A stretch of 64,000 nt of DNA from positions 1 through 64,000 of the forward strand of contig NZ_FOIK01000006.1 in NCBI RefSeq assembly GCF_900111565.1, written 5' to 3'. The notes below the pieces were generated by a model. The model searched no databases. It was not told where the DNA came from and saw only the letters and a program-made list of their open reading frames with translations. A program made the position numbers and the translations under genes. This document shows positions 33,197-40,899 of this stretch, piece after piece. Within the stretch, counting starts at the first letter, position 1. Every line of letters begins with the position of its first letter. The stretch is from Paenibacillus sp. NFR01. Lineage in GTDB: Bacteria > Bacillota > Bacilli > Paenibacillales > Paenibacillaceae.

Positions 33197-36100
33197 TTAC
33201 GAATACAGCCATACCCGCATTAAGGAGAGAAGCTGATCCGTACTGATCGGTTTCTTCATATAATCGGAGGCACCGGCTTCGATACACTTGGCCCGGTCCT
33301 CCTTCATCGCCTTGGCGGTGAGCGCAATAATCGGCAGCTTATGATATTCCGGCAGCATCCGGATTTGCCGGGTGGCCTCATAGCCGTCCATCTCCGGCAT
33401 CATCATATCCATCAGAACCAGGTCGAAATCCTTCTGCTGCGCAAGAATCTCCAGCGCTTCCCGTCCATTCTCGGCAAATTTCACTTCCATATGATACCCC
33501 TCCAGCACGCTCGACAGTGCAAACACATTGCGGATGTCGTCGTCGACAAGAAGGATTTTTTTGCCGTCGAATAGTTCTTCTTTATTGTGCAGTTTTTGCA
33601 GAATTTTACGCTTGTCTTCCGGAAGGTTGGCTTCAACCCGGTGCAGGAAAAGTGTCGTTTCGTCCAACAGCCGTTCCGGCGAACGCACATCCTTGATAAT
33701 GATCGATTCGGCGTATTTGCGCAGCCGCGTCTCTTCTTTGCTGTCCAGGTCTTTGCCGGTATAAACGATGATCGGCAGATCGTTCAGATCCTCGTCGTCG
33801 CGGATCCGGTCAAGCAGCTCAAACCCGTCCATGTCCTCAAGAATCAGGTCCAGCACCATGCAGTCGTACCGCTGCATCCGCAGTTCCCGGATCGCTTCTT
33901 CCCCGGTCGAAACGGCCGTGATCGCCACATCGTCGTGACCGATCAGCTCCATGATCGAACGGCGCTGGATATCGTCGTCTTCCACGATCAGCAGATGTTT
34001 CAGCGAACTGGAGGTGTAACTTTCGATTTGTGAAAAAGCGTGTTCCAGCGCTTCCTTGGAGGAAGGCTTGCGCAAATAGGCCATGGCGCCCATCATAAGC
34101 CCCTGCTTCACTTCATCGCTGACCGAGATGACATGCACCGGAATGTGGCGGGTATGCGATTCGCCCTTGAGTTCGCGCAAAATCGCCCAGCCGTCGATGA
34201 CCGGCAGCTGGATGTCGAGAATAATCGCATCCGGCAGGTAGGTCTGCGCCATATGCAGACCGATATCGCCGCGCAGCGCCACCAGCCCTTTAAATCCGCG
34301 CGCGCGTGCCATACTCAGCAGAATTTTGGCGAATTTCACGTCATCTTCAACAATGAGCAGAACTTTGTCGTCCGGCCCCAGCGTATTCCGGTCATCTTCG
34401 ACATCCGTTGCCTGCTCAGGCATTTCGGCAAAATGAGCTTCCGGCACCGGCGGAGCAGGTAATTCTTCCAGCGTCGCCGCCGCCGCTATGGCGCCCGGCA
34501 GTAGGCTGTAATGGCCTTGCACCGGTAAATAGAGGGTGAAGACGCTGCCTTTGCCTTCCGTCGAATCGACTGTGATGGCGCCGCCCATCAGGCGGGCAAG
34601 CTCGCGGCTGATCGACAGTCCCAGGCCGGTGCCGCCGTACTTGCGGCTGGTCGTTCCGTCGACCTGCTGGAACGCTTCAAAGATAATATCCAGCTTATCT
34701 TTAGGGATACCAATGCCGCTGTCGCGGACAGAAATCGCCACGTATTTGAAATCGGCCGGCAGGTAATCCGGCAGCTTCTTTGGATCGGCATGGCTAACCT
34801 CGAATTCGATATGCCCCTGGCTGGTAAATTTGAAAGCGTTGGACAGCAGATTCCGCAGAATCTGCTTCAGCCGGTGGCTGTCGGTATACAGGTTGTCCGG
34901 CAGCGGCTCGTCGAAGGTCAGGCGCAACAGCAGCCCTTTTTTGGCGGCCTGCGGCGCGAAATTTTGTTTCACGAAGGTCTTCAGCTCAGTCATCGGGATT
35001 TCTTCGTAGTTCAGCTCCATTTTTCCGGCATCGACCTTGGACAAATCGAGAATCTCATCGATCATCTTCAGCAGATCGGCGCCCGACATATAGATGGTTT
35101 GGGCAAACTCGATCTGCTTCTCCGTCAAATTACCTTCCTTGTTCTCCGTAAGAAGCTGCGACAGAATCAGCAGGCTATTCAGCGGGGTCCGCAGCTCATG
35201 GGACATATTCGCCATGAATTCGGACTTGTATTTGCTGGTGACGGACAGCTGCATCGCCTGTTTCTCCAGTTGGGAACGGGCGGCTTCGATCTCGTCCTTC
35301 TTCTCTTTGACTTCCTGCACCTGAACTTCCAATTCCCGGGTTTTGGCGACCAGTTCGGTGTTGTAATGCTCCAGTTCCTCCTGCTGCCGCTGCAGCAGTT
35401 CTTCGGAGCGCCGCAGCGCATCGGTCTGCTCCTCCAGGTTCTCATTGGAGCGCCGCAGCTCTTCCTGCTGGGTCTGCAATTCCTCGGACTGGCATTGCAG
35501 CTCCTCGGTCAACGCCTGGGATTCGCGCAGCAACTCCTCGACCGTCAGGCGGCGGTTAATGTTGTTGAGCACGACGCCCAGGTTAGCCGACAATTGATGC
35601 AGCAGCTCGCTTTGCAGCGCCGAGAACGGCGTGAAGGACGCAAATTCCACCACGCCCAGCAGGTCGTCCTCGAACAGAAGCGGATAAATGGAAATATGGC
35701 CCGGTTTGGCTTCACCGAATCCGGAGGCGACCGAGAGATAGCCGGCAGGCGCCTCTTCCAGCTTGATCGGCTTGCGGTCCAGCGCCGCCTGGCCGATCAG
35801 GCCTTGGCCGACGTCGAAGCCTTCCTTCGGGGCGACGTCTTCCACGCCGGCGTAGAAGGCCGCGGCATTCAAACGGTTCGGGTGTTTGGCATCGGTCAAA
35901 TAAATCGCTCCGTACTGCGCGCCGAGCAGCGGCGTAAACTCGCTCATAAAGGTCTGGGACACCTGCTCCAGCGATTTGACGCCGCGCAGCAGCTCGGTGA
36001 CGCGCGCAACGCTCGCATTCAGCCAAGCCTGGTCGCTCTGCGCTTGAGTGTACGCTTTTTCCAGTTGCTGTTTCTGCTCCAGATCCTCTGCCAGATCCTG

Positions 36101-36844
36101 AAAGACCTTGGCGATGCTGCCGAATTCGTCTTTGGAGGTTACTTTGATCCGGCGGATCGCCCGCATTTTGCCTTCGCCGAAGCCCTTCATCATCATGGCC
36201 ACGACATTGAGGCCGCGGGAAATGCTGGGAATAACCCATAAAATGATGCCAAGGGCAAGCAGAAGGCCGACGACCATGACCAGGGTAACGATCTGGATCG
36301 AACGCTCATGCGCCGCTTTGGCTGCATCGTACTCCTCGTTCATGACATTGGCATTGTGATCCGTAAGCGCATTGATGCTGGCCAGCACTTCATCTTGAAT
36401 CGCTTGCCCCGAGGTGTTGCGGTAGGTGTTGGCGTTCTGGAAGTAGCCTTCTCCCATTAATTCAACGACTTTGTTCTGATAATCCTCGTAGGCGGCGTAA
36501 GCCTTTTCGATCCGGGACAAAAAATCGCGTTCGTCCGCCAGCGTCAAGGCATCCTCAAGACTTTTCAGATACGCCCTCGCAGTGGTTGTTTTGGTATCCA
36601 GCACCTTCTCCTGCGCTTCGACGGTCAACGTGTCGGCATTCAGCATCGTCGTCGTCAAAATACGGGCCATGTCGTTGACTTCGCCCCGCAGCCCTGAAGC
36701 ATATCGCCCTTTGACGTATTTTTGCTGGATGCTGTCGAGTTGACCGCTCATATAATTCAGACGGTCTAGGCCGATTATCGTGAGCGCCAGCATAATCGCC
36801 AGCAGCGCGCTAAACCCGATGAGCAGCTTGCCCTTGATCTTCAT
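33197..36844 (-). CDS. rsbK: RsbK-like multi-domain hybrid histidine kinase
   Basis: A 1215-residue membrane kinase. In order: first membrane helix (8-28), an extracytoplasmic four-helix/CHASE3-type sensor (about 30-185), second helix (about 187-208), HAMP (to about 260), GAF (about 285-430), a long Glu/Gln-rich coiled coil (about 430-540), HisKA with FMANMSHELRTPLNS, HATPase with GTGLGLSISREL, and three receivers near 835-945, 958-1070 and 1092-1210, each with a kept acidic pair and a phosphoacceptor Asp. Bacillus cereus RsbK has the same sensor-GAF-kinase plan; three receivers are more than I know for it. Its ATG overlaps the stop of the RsbY-like gene (ATGA), so kinase and target are co-translated. 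Confidence 0.87.
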   Translation of the reverse strand: MKIKGKLLIGFSALLAIMLALTIIGLDRLNYMSGQLDSIQQKYVKGRYASGLRGEVNDMARILTTTMLNADTLTVEAQEKVLDTKTTTARAYLKSLEDALTLADERDFLSRIEKAYAAYEDYQNKVVELMGEGYFQNANTYRNTSGQAIQDEVLASINALTDHNANVMNEEYDAAKAAHERSIQIVTLVMVVGLLLALGIILWVIPSISRGLNVVAMMMKGFGEGKMRAIRRIKVTSKDEFGSIAKVFQDLAEDLEQKQQLEKAYTQAQSDQAWLNASVARVTELLRGVKSLEQVSQTFMSEFTPLLGAQYGAIYLTDAKHPNRLNAAAFYAGVEDVAPKEGFDVGQGLIGQAALDRKPIKLEEAPAGYLSVASGFGEAKPGHISIYPLLFEDDLLGVVEFASFTPFSALQSELLHQLSANLGVVLNNINRRLTVEELLRESQALTEELQCQSEELQTQQEELRRSNENLEEQTDALRRSEELLQRQQEELEHYNTELVAKTRELEVQVQEVKEKKDEIEAARSQLEKQAMQLSVTSKYKSEFMANMSHELRTPLNSLLILSQLLTENKEGNLTEKQIEFAQTIYMSGADLLKMIDEILDLSKVDAGKMELNYEEIPMTELKTFVKQNFAPQAAKKGLLLRLTFDEPLPDNLYTDSHRLKQILRNLLSNAFKFTSQGHIEFEVSHADPKKLPDYLPADFKYVAISVRDSGIGIPKDKLDIIFEAFQQVDGTTSRKYGGTGLGLSISRELARLMGGAITVDSTEGKGSVFTLYLPVQGHYSLLPGAIAAAATLEELPAPPVPEAHFAEMPEQATDVEDDRNTLGPDDKVLLIVEDDVKFAKILLSMARARGFKGLVALRGDIGLHMAQTYLPDAIILDIQLPVIDGWAILRELKGESHTRHIPVHVISVSDEVKQGLMMGAMAYLRKPSSKEALEHAFSQIESYTSSSLKHLLIVEDDDIQRRSIMELIGHDDVAITAVSTGEEAIRELRMQRYDCMVLDLILEDMDGFELLDRIRDDEDLNDLPIIVYTGKDLDSKEETRLRKYAESIIIKDVRSPERLLDETTLFLHRVEANLPEDKRKILQKLHNKEELFDGKKILLVDDDIRNVFALSSVLEGYHMEVKFAENGREALEILAQQKDFDLVLMDMMMPEMDGYEATRQIRMLPEYHKLPIIALTAKAMKEDRAKCIEAGASDYMKKPISTDQLLSLMRVWLYS

Positions 36845-38013
36845 TCCCTATCCGTCCCTTTCTTCAAAGCTATCCATACCAGACATTTGTCGTCGTCGCG
36901 CTCCGGGCTGGCTTTTTCCGTGAAAAAGGCTTCACGCATCTGCGCCTCGCGCCATTCATGCCCGCCGATGAGCCGTTTGGTCATGAATTCGAGCTGAGCC
37001 TCCTGACCGCCTTCGACCAGCTCCAGCAGACCGTCGGTATACAGCGCCAGATGGCCCTCCTCTTCGAACGTAATATGCTGCGGAACGATGTCGATTTTGT
37101 CGAACAGCCCGACCGGGTGGCAGTTGCTCTCCAGAAGGACGGGCACTTTGGCATCGCCTTCGAAGAACATCGCCGGCGGATGTCCGGCGTTTACGAAATC
37201 AATGCGCTTCATGCGCGTATCGACGACCAGGTAAATCGCCGTGAAATAATACTGCACCAGCTGCTTTTCAATATAGAGCTGATTAAAGCGGCGGTTCAGC
37301 TCCTGGATCACCTTTTCCGGCTCGACATAGGTCGTTACCGTGTCCTTCAGCACCGAAGCCAGGAACATGCAGAACAGCGAGGACGAGATGCCGTGGCCCA
37401 TCATGTCGAGCAGAATGACGGCATATCTTCCGTCGCCGAGCGGATACCAGGCATACAAATCCCCGGCCAGCTCGAACGACGGCTGGTATATGGCATGGAC
37501 CTCGAATGCCTCGTCCGTAATCGGCAGGCTGAGCACCGCATTCTGCACGAGCGCAGCCAGCTTCAGCTCATCCTGAATGCGCTGGTCCCGCTCCTTATGC
37601 CAGTCTTTTTCCCGTTTGAGACGCAGCGCCAACCGGATGCGGGCCATCAGCTCCACTTTGTTGATCGGTTTCGTTACATAGTCGACCGCGCCGGCATCCA
37701 GCGCTTCGGCCAGCTTTTTAGAGTCGCCTACCGCCGTAACCATAATTATGGGAATATCCTTCAGATGCTCATACTGCTGGATCACCCGGCAGGCCTCGAT
37801 GCCGTCCATTTCGGGCATCATCATATCCAGCAGAATCAGATCAATATCGGACGGGCGCGGCCTTTTTCCCGGCGCCTCTACCGAGGCGCCCAGCAGTTTC
37901 AGCATTTCTTTGGCCGATGCGGCCGTCGTCAAATTCCGGTAGTTTTCTTTTTTCAGGATTTCACGGATAATGATTACGTTTGTCGGATTGTCGTCGACGA
38001 TTAATATTCTCAA
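36841..38013 (-). CDS. rsbY: Response regulator with PP2C phosphatase output, RsbY-like
   Basis: A 390-residue protein. The N-terminal receiver (about 1-130) has LIVDDNPTN and the phosphoacceptor Asp in LILLDMMMPEMDG; a coiled-coil linker follows, then a SpoIIE/RsbU-type PP2C phosphatase (about 180-385) with FELAGDLYAWYPLGDGRYAVILLDMMGHG and the metal Asp near the end (SPERDDDKCLVWIA). The expected role is to dephosphorylate RsbV after phosphorylation by the adjacent kinase, as RsbY does in B. cereus. Two starts are possible: GTG at 38022, or TTG at 38013, which has GAGGTG 6 bases upstream and is preferred. It heads the rsbY-rsbK unit. Confidence 0.87.
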   Translation of the reverse strand: MRILIVDDNPTNVIIIREILKKENYRNLTTAASAKEMLKLLGASVEAPGKRPRPSDIDLILLDMMMPEMDGIEACRVIQQYEHLKDIPIIMVTAVGDSKKLAEALDAGAVDYVTKPINKVELMARIRLALRLKREKDWHKERDQRIQDELKLAALVQNAVLSLPITDEAFEVHAIYQPSFELAGDLYAWYPLGDGRYAVILLDMMGHGISSSLFCMFLASVLKDTVTTYVEPEKVIQELNRRFNQLYIEKQLVQYYFTAIYLVVDTRMKRIDFVNAGHPPAMFFEGDAKVPVLLESNCHPVGLFDKIDIVPQHITFEEEGHLALYTDGLLELVEGGQEAQLEFMTKRLIGGHEWREAQMREAFFTEKASPERDDDKCLVWIALKKGTDRE

Positions 38014-38153
38014 ATTCTTCACCTCGCACGAAAAGTATTAGGAGTCCGCAAATATCCAAGTCTATCTTTCTATCATACGATATTCGGCATAATTCTACAT
38101 TTTTAAAAAATAGCAGACCGGCCAGCATCTGCCTGAGGCAAGTGGACAACAAA

Positions 38154-38195
38154 GTAACCTCCAACCCTGCGGTTCATCGCAGGACTGGAGGTTAC
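38154..38195 (-). terminator. Terminator after the YflT-like gene
   Basis: Nested hairpin: GTAACCTCCA/TGGAGGTTAC outside and CCTGCG/CGCAGG inside, separating the stress gene from the RsbY-like gene. A short T-rich tail follows on the minus strand. Confidence 0.7.
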
Positions 38196-38235
38196 GCTAT
38201 TGGAATATAGATGAGCAGCCGGTGCAGAAGCGGAA

Positions 38236-38583
38236 TTATTCCGGTCTTCTCTTGGCAATAACCAGCACTTTGCCCCTATCCAGTTCTTTCTCGTAAAAGC
38301 CCGCTTCGGCCTGGCTAAATCCAAGTGAGGTGATTTTGGAACGGAGTGCATCGCCCCGGGACCGGAACAAGTTGGCGATGGCGCCAAACAGTCCTTCCTC
38401 GTGCAGTCCGACTTCATTGGAATTTGCCGCCTCGGTAATCCGCTCTTCCCGGTCCTGATCATGACTGATCACGTAAATTTCATCCTTCGTGTACCCGCTG
38501 CTCCGCAGCCGGTTCACCTCTTCAATCGCCTGTACACCGTTATCGAGCACTTTGGCAAACGACTTCGCACCGATGAAATCCAT
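38236..38583 (-). CDS. YflT-family general stress protein
   Basis: A 115-residue cytosolic protein with the YflT domain (general stress protein 17M): AKVLDNGVQAIEEVNRLRSSGYTKDEIYVISHD at the N-terminus and GFSQAEAGFYEKELDRGKVLVIA at the C-terminus. The molecular role is unknown. B. subtilis members are sigma-B-dependent, and a sigma-B-like promoter lies about 60 bp upstream here. It precedes the RsbY/RsbK genes on the same strand but is separated by a hairpin. Confidence 0.88.
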   Translation of the reverse strand: MDFIGAKSFAKVLDNGVQAIEEVNRLRSSGYTKDEIYVISHDQDREERITEAANSNEVGLHEEGLFGAIANLFRSRGDALRSKITSLGFSQAEAGFYEKELDRGKVLVIAKRRPE

Positions 38584-38640
38584 GAGATCACGCTCCTGAT
38601 TTAATAGTAATAGGACTGCTGCAAGACAGCTTTTTACTAT

Positions 38641-38666
38641 TAACCAAAAACCTATGCCCTTGAAAC
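38641..38666 (-). promoter_or_regulatory. Sigma-B-type promoter of the YflT-like gene
   Basis: GTTTCA (38666-38661), 14-bp spacer, TGGTTA (38646-38641) on the minus strand; same -35 and spacing as the rsbV promoter, with one more mismatch in the -10. Confidence 0.6.
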
Positions 38667-38669
38667 AGT

Positions 38670-39197
38670 TTAGGAAAGATTGCCGTCGAAGAGATCAATG
38701 CCTTCCCAGATTCCGGTCTGCATATTGCGGTAGATCTTCAGTGCAGCGTTCCCTCTAAGATATACATCCCCGTCATCCGCGATAAAGTCGGGTTTGCCCA
38801 GCAGCTCCTGCAGATTGTTATGGACCGGATCAAGACGCGTGCCGTTGATGCTCAGCCCATATTGCCGCGCCTGCTCCGGCTCTACATGGATATAGATGAC
38901 CGAGCCCCCGGCCACGCCAACCGACAGATCCGCATAATGATATTCGAGCGAGTCCTGCCAAGGATCGGCAGTAATGTCGAGCGGCGCACCCTTGATATCG
39001 AGCAGCGTATCCAGCGGCATGTACAGTGTCACGCCGGACAATGCTTCGAAATGGCCGATGTAGGCATTTTCTTCGGCATGGGTCTCAAACGCAAGCGCAA
39101 CCTGCGGCGTATCGAACATGGAAGCGGGCACCCTATCAACCGTTGACGGAGATACATAAAAGGTAAACAGCTTCATCAATAAAACCACAACATCCAT
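38670..39197 (-). CDS. Uncharacterised protein, 175 residues
   Basis: I do not recognise a family. The protein has a weakly hydrophobic start but no convincing membrane anchor; it is rich in beta-type sequence (GVTLYMPLDTLLDI, GSVIYIHVEP) and has a conserved-looking C-terminal module LQELLGKPDFIADDGDVYLRGNAALKIYRN that resembles the stability/lipoprotein-type beta domain of the DUF4309 sort, though this is only an impression. The ATG has GGGGGA about 8 bases upstream. It lies 38 bp downstream of the DUF948 gene and is probably co-transcribed with it from the sigma-B-like promoter, suggesting a stress role. Confidence 0.65.
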   Translation of the reverse strand: MDVVVLLMKLFTFYVSPSTVDRVPASMFDTPQVALAFETHAEENAYIGHFEALSGVTLYMPLDTLLDIKGAPLDITADPWQDSLEYHYADLSVGVAGGSVIYIHVEPEQARQYGLSINGTRLDPVHNNLQELLGKPDFIADDGDVYLRGNAALKIYRNMQTGIWEGIDLFDGNLS

Positions 39198-39235
39198 ATC
39201 GATTCCCCCGCCTCTCCATTATTCAATACCGCCGG

Positions 39236-39745
39236 TTACTTACGGAATCTTTGCCACAGTACCGCTGCGGCATCCACGCCTTTCAGCGCCAATGCGATTT
39301 TACCGGTACCTGTTTTTTTGCCTTGGGCAGCTTCATAGGAATGAACCGTGCGTTCCTCCGCCGCCGTCAGCGGCTTTTGCTCCAGCGACACAGCCTCAGC
39401 CTTCTCCTTCAGCTCGCGCGATTTGCGGAATTTCTCAATGACGGTAACGGATACCTGTTTAACGGTCAGCGTCAATTCATTCATGACATCCCCGAGGTTT
39501 TTTACCGAATCAACAATGGGATCGATTTTTTGGATTTTACTCTGCACGTCCGCAGTGATATCGTTGGCGTGACGGACGGTCGTTTTGACTTCATACGTCA
39601 GCTCGTCGATCGTTTTTTGGACCTCCTGCAGCGTTTGGCTGACCTTGTCGAGGGACTCTTTTGCGGAGCCGAGCGTTCTGATTAGGAAAAATACAAGTAC
39701 GGCAAATGCGACGGCTACGAGTGCTACGCTAATATCAATAATCAT
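39236..39745 (-). CDS. DUF948 membrane protein (YtxG-like)
   Basis: A 169-residue protein with one N-terminal membrane helix (MIIDISVALVAVAFAVLVFF) and a long coiled coil (about 30-115; AKESLDKVSQTLQEVQKTID...), the DUF948 layout. The tail is charged and ends VDAAAVLWQRFRK. B. subtilis YtxG, of the same family, belongs to a sigma-B/sigma-H-controlled ytxGHJ operon. The ATG at 39745 is 8 bases after AAGGAG; upstream in-frame ATGs are too near to or before the ribosome site. A good sigma-B-type promoter lies about 60 bp upstream. Confidence 0.85.
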   Translation of the reverse strand: MIIDISVALVAVAFAVLVFFLIRTLGSAKESLDKVSQTLQEVQKTIDELTYEVKTTVRHANDITADVQSKIQKIDPIVDSVKNLGDVMNELTLTVKQVSVTVIEKFRKSRELKEKAEAVSLEQKPLTAAEERTVHSYEAAQGKKTGTGKIALALKGVDAAAVLWQRFRK

Positions 39746-39804
39746 GTCCATTTCTCCTTCCACATACATCAAAATGTCGGCTGACTTGCCCTAATATTGC
39801 TTAG

Positions 39805-39830
39805 TTACCCTTACGCAAATTGGCCGAAAC
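39805..39830 (-). promoter_or_regulatory. Sigma-B-type promoter of the DUF948 gene
   Basis: GTTTCG (39830-39825), 14-bp spacer, GGGTAA (39810-39805) on the minus strand, close to GTTTAA-N14-GGGTAT. Confidence 0.7.
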
Positions 39831-39869
39831 AATTAGTCAAAGGGCCCTTCTCCCTGCGCCTTCCGTTTT

Positions 39870-39895
39870 GTTTCAAAGCGGCCCCCCCCGTTTAA
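39870..39895 (+). promoter_or_regulatory. Candidate sigma-B promoter of the DUF1328 gene
   Basis: GTTTCA (39870-39875), 14-bp spacer (with a run of eight C), GTTTAA (39890-39895). The -35 and spacing equal those of the neighbouring sites; the -10 is weaker. It is about 45 bp before the gene and back to back with the DUF948 promoter. Confidence 0.45.
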
Positions 39896-39941
39896 ACTAA
39901 CACTACATCGCCACCGAAACCAACCGAAAGGATGATGCATC

Positions 39942-40109
39942 ATGTTAAGATGGTCTGTTGCGCTGCTGGTCATCGCACTGATCGCCGGCGTCTTCGGCTT
40001 CTTCAATATCGTAGGGGCGGCTGTCGGCATCGCCAAAGTGCTGTTCTTCATCTTCCTCGTACTCTTTATCGTTTCGCTCTTTACGGGGCGCAGGGGAAGA
40101 TCGCTATAA
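39942..40109 (+). CDS. DUF1328/UPF0391 small membrane protein
   Basis: A 55-residue protein with two membrane helices separated by a short glycine-rich turn (GFFNIVGAAVGIAKVLFFIF) and a basic end GRRGRSL, which is the DUF1328 (UPF0391, YtjA-like) pattern. Function unknown; enterobacterial members are stress-induced. GAAAGGA lies about 10 bases before the ATG. The gene diverges from the DUF948 gene and is closed by a strong terminator, so it is a separate small unit. Confidence 0.85.
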   Translation: MLRWSVALLVIALIAGVFGFFNIVGAAVGIAKVLFFIFLVLFIVSLFTGRRGRSL

Positions 40110-40128
40110 CCTTAATCCTTGAAAAAGC

Positions 40129-40164
40129 AAGCCCGGCGCTCCAACCCTGGAGGCCGGGCTTTTT
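40129..40164 (+). terminator. Terminator after the DUF1328 gene
   Basis: AAGCCCGGC/GCCGGGCTT with an inner CTCCA/TGGAG stem, followed by TTTT. Confidence 0.9.
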
Positions 40165-40349
40165 GCCGGCTTTTACGATACCATTCTATATCGCGATTCT
40201 ATATGTTAATATGTTATTCGCCAAAACATTTTTATAGCCTTCTGAAATGGGTTGGTTCAGTTCTGCCTCTTTCTGTTTACATGCATATTAGCACAGCACA
40301 AAATTGCCAAATAAGCTACAACAAATCCCACATTAGGAGGAATCAGTGT

Positions 40350-40733
40350 ATGAAAAAAATGGTCAGTTTTACAGCGGCTCTCGGAATTGCAGCTTCCATT
40401 GCGGCTACGGCTTCCGCAGCGGACGTTACCGGAACCGTCACCAGCACCGAACCTTCAACCGTTACTTCCAGTACCTACAGCCAGGCGTTTGAAACCGTAA
40501 TCACCCCTGCGGTTCTTAAACCGGCTACGCCAATGATCATCCTGACCAAAGCTACGCCATTCCACTTCTCCATCGACAGCCTGACACCGGTCGGTTGGCT
40601 TGGTGCGCAAACCATAGACACCACAGGTGTGGTGACGACCGATGCGTTCGGCAATGAGTGGCGCGAAGTCTACACCTGGTTGGGAAAAGCCTGGATTAAG
40701 GTTCCTGCATCCGCTTATGTCATCACCCCTTAA
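40350..40733 (+). CDS. Secreted protein of unknown function, 127 residues
   Basis: A small exported protein. It has a typical signal peptide (MKKMVSFTAALGIAASIAAT, cleavage likely after ASA near residue 24), a Thr/Ser-rich stretch and a C-terminal beta-rich part ending GNEWREVYTWLGKAWIKVP, which looks like a small SH3-like wall module; I cannot name the family. The ATG is 9 bases after TTAGGAGG; the open frame upstream has no start signal. A CCCCACAAAGTGGGG hairpin follows 4 bp after the stop codon. Confidence 0.75.
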   Translation: MKKMVSFTAALGIAASIAATASAADVTGTVTSTEPSTVTSSTYSQAFETVITPAVLKPATPMIILTKATPFHFSIDSLTPVGWLGAQTIDTTGVVTTDAFGNEWREVYTWLGKAWIKVPASAYVITP

Positions 40734-40736
40734 CGT

Positions 40737-40753
40737 AACCCCACAAAGTGGGG
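40737..40753 (+). terminator. Hairpin after the secreted-protein gene
   Basis: CCCCAC-AAA-GTGGGG directly after the stop codon, without a T run. The same core CCACTTTGTGG is part of the repeat pair at 43505-43599, so it may belong to a repeat family rather than be a plain terminator. Confidence 0.5.
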
Positions 40754-40791
40754 CCTTGGCTTGCTAGAAATTCCGGATATAAACAGGAAAA

Positions 40792-40829
40792 GCTCTCCAT
40801 TCAGTCGATGATTCCACTGAATGGAGAGC
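40792..40829 (-). terminator. Terminator after the NlpC/P60 gene
   Basis: Perfect 14-bp stem GCTCTCCATTCAGT/ACTGAATGGAGAGC (40792-40805 with 40816-40829), then TTTTCC on the minus strand. Confidence 0.8.
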
Positions 40830-40899
40830 CCTGCAAAACATCCGTTTATGTTCACCCGTCACAAACTAAACTTCTGTCGCTCCTGTTTCTTCTATATAA

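Noticed and set aside
34790..36241. 483-codon open frame opposite the RsbK-like kinase
   Set aside because: Shadow of the kinase coding strand, rich in Gln and Leu from the reversed coiled-coil codons.
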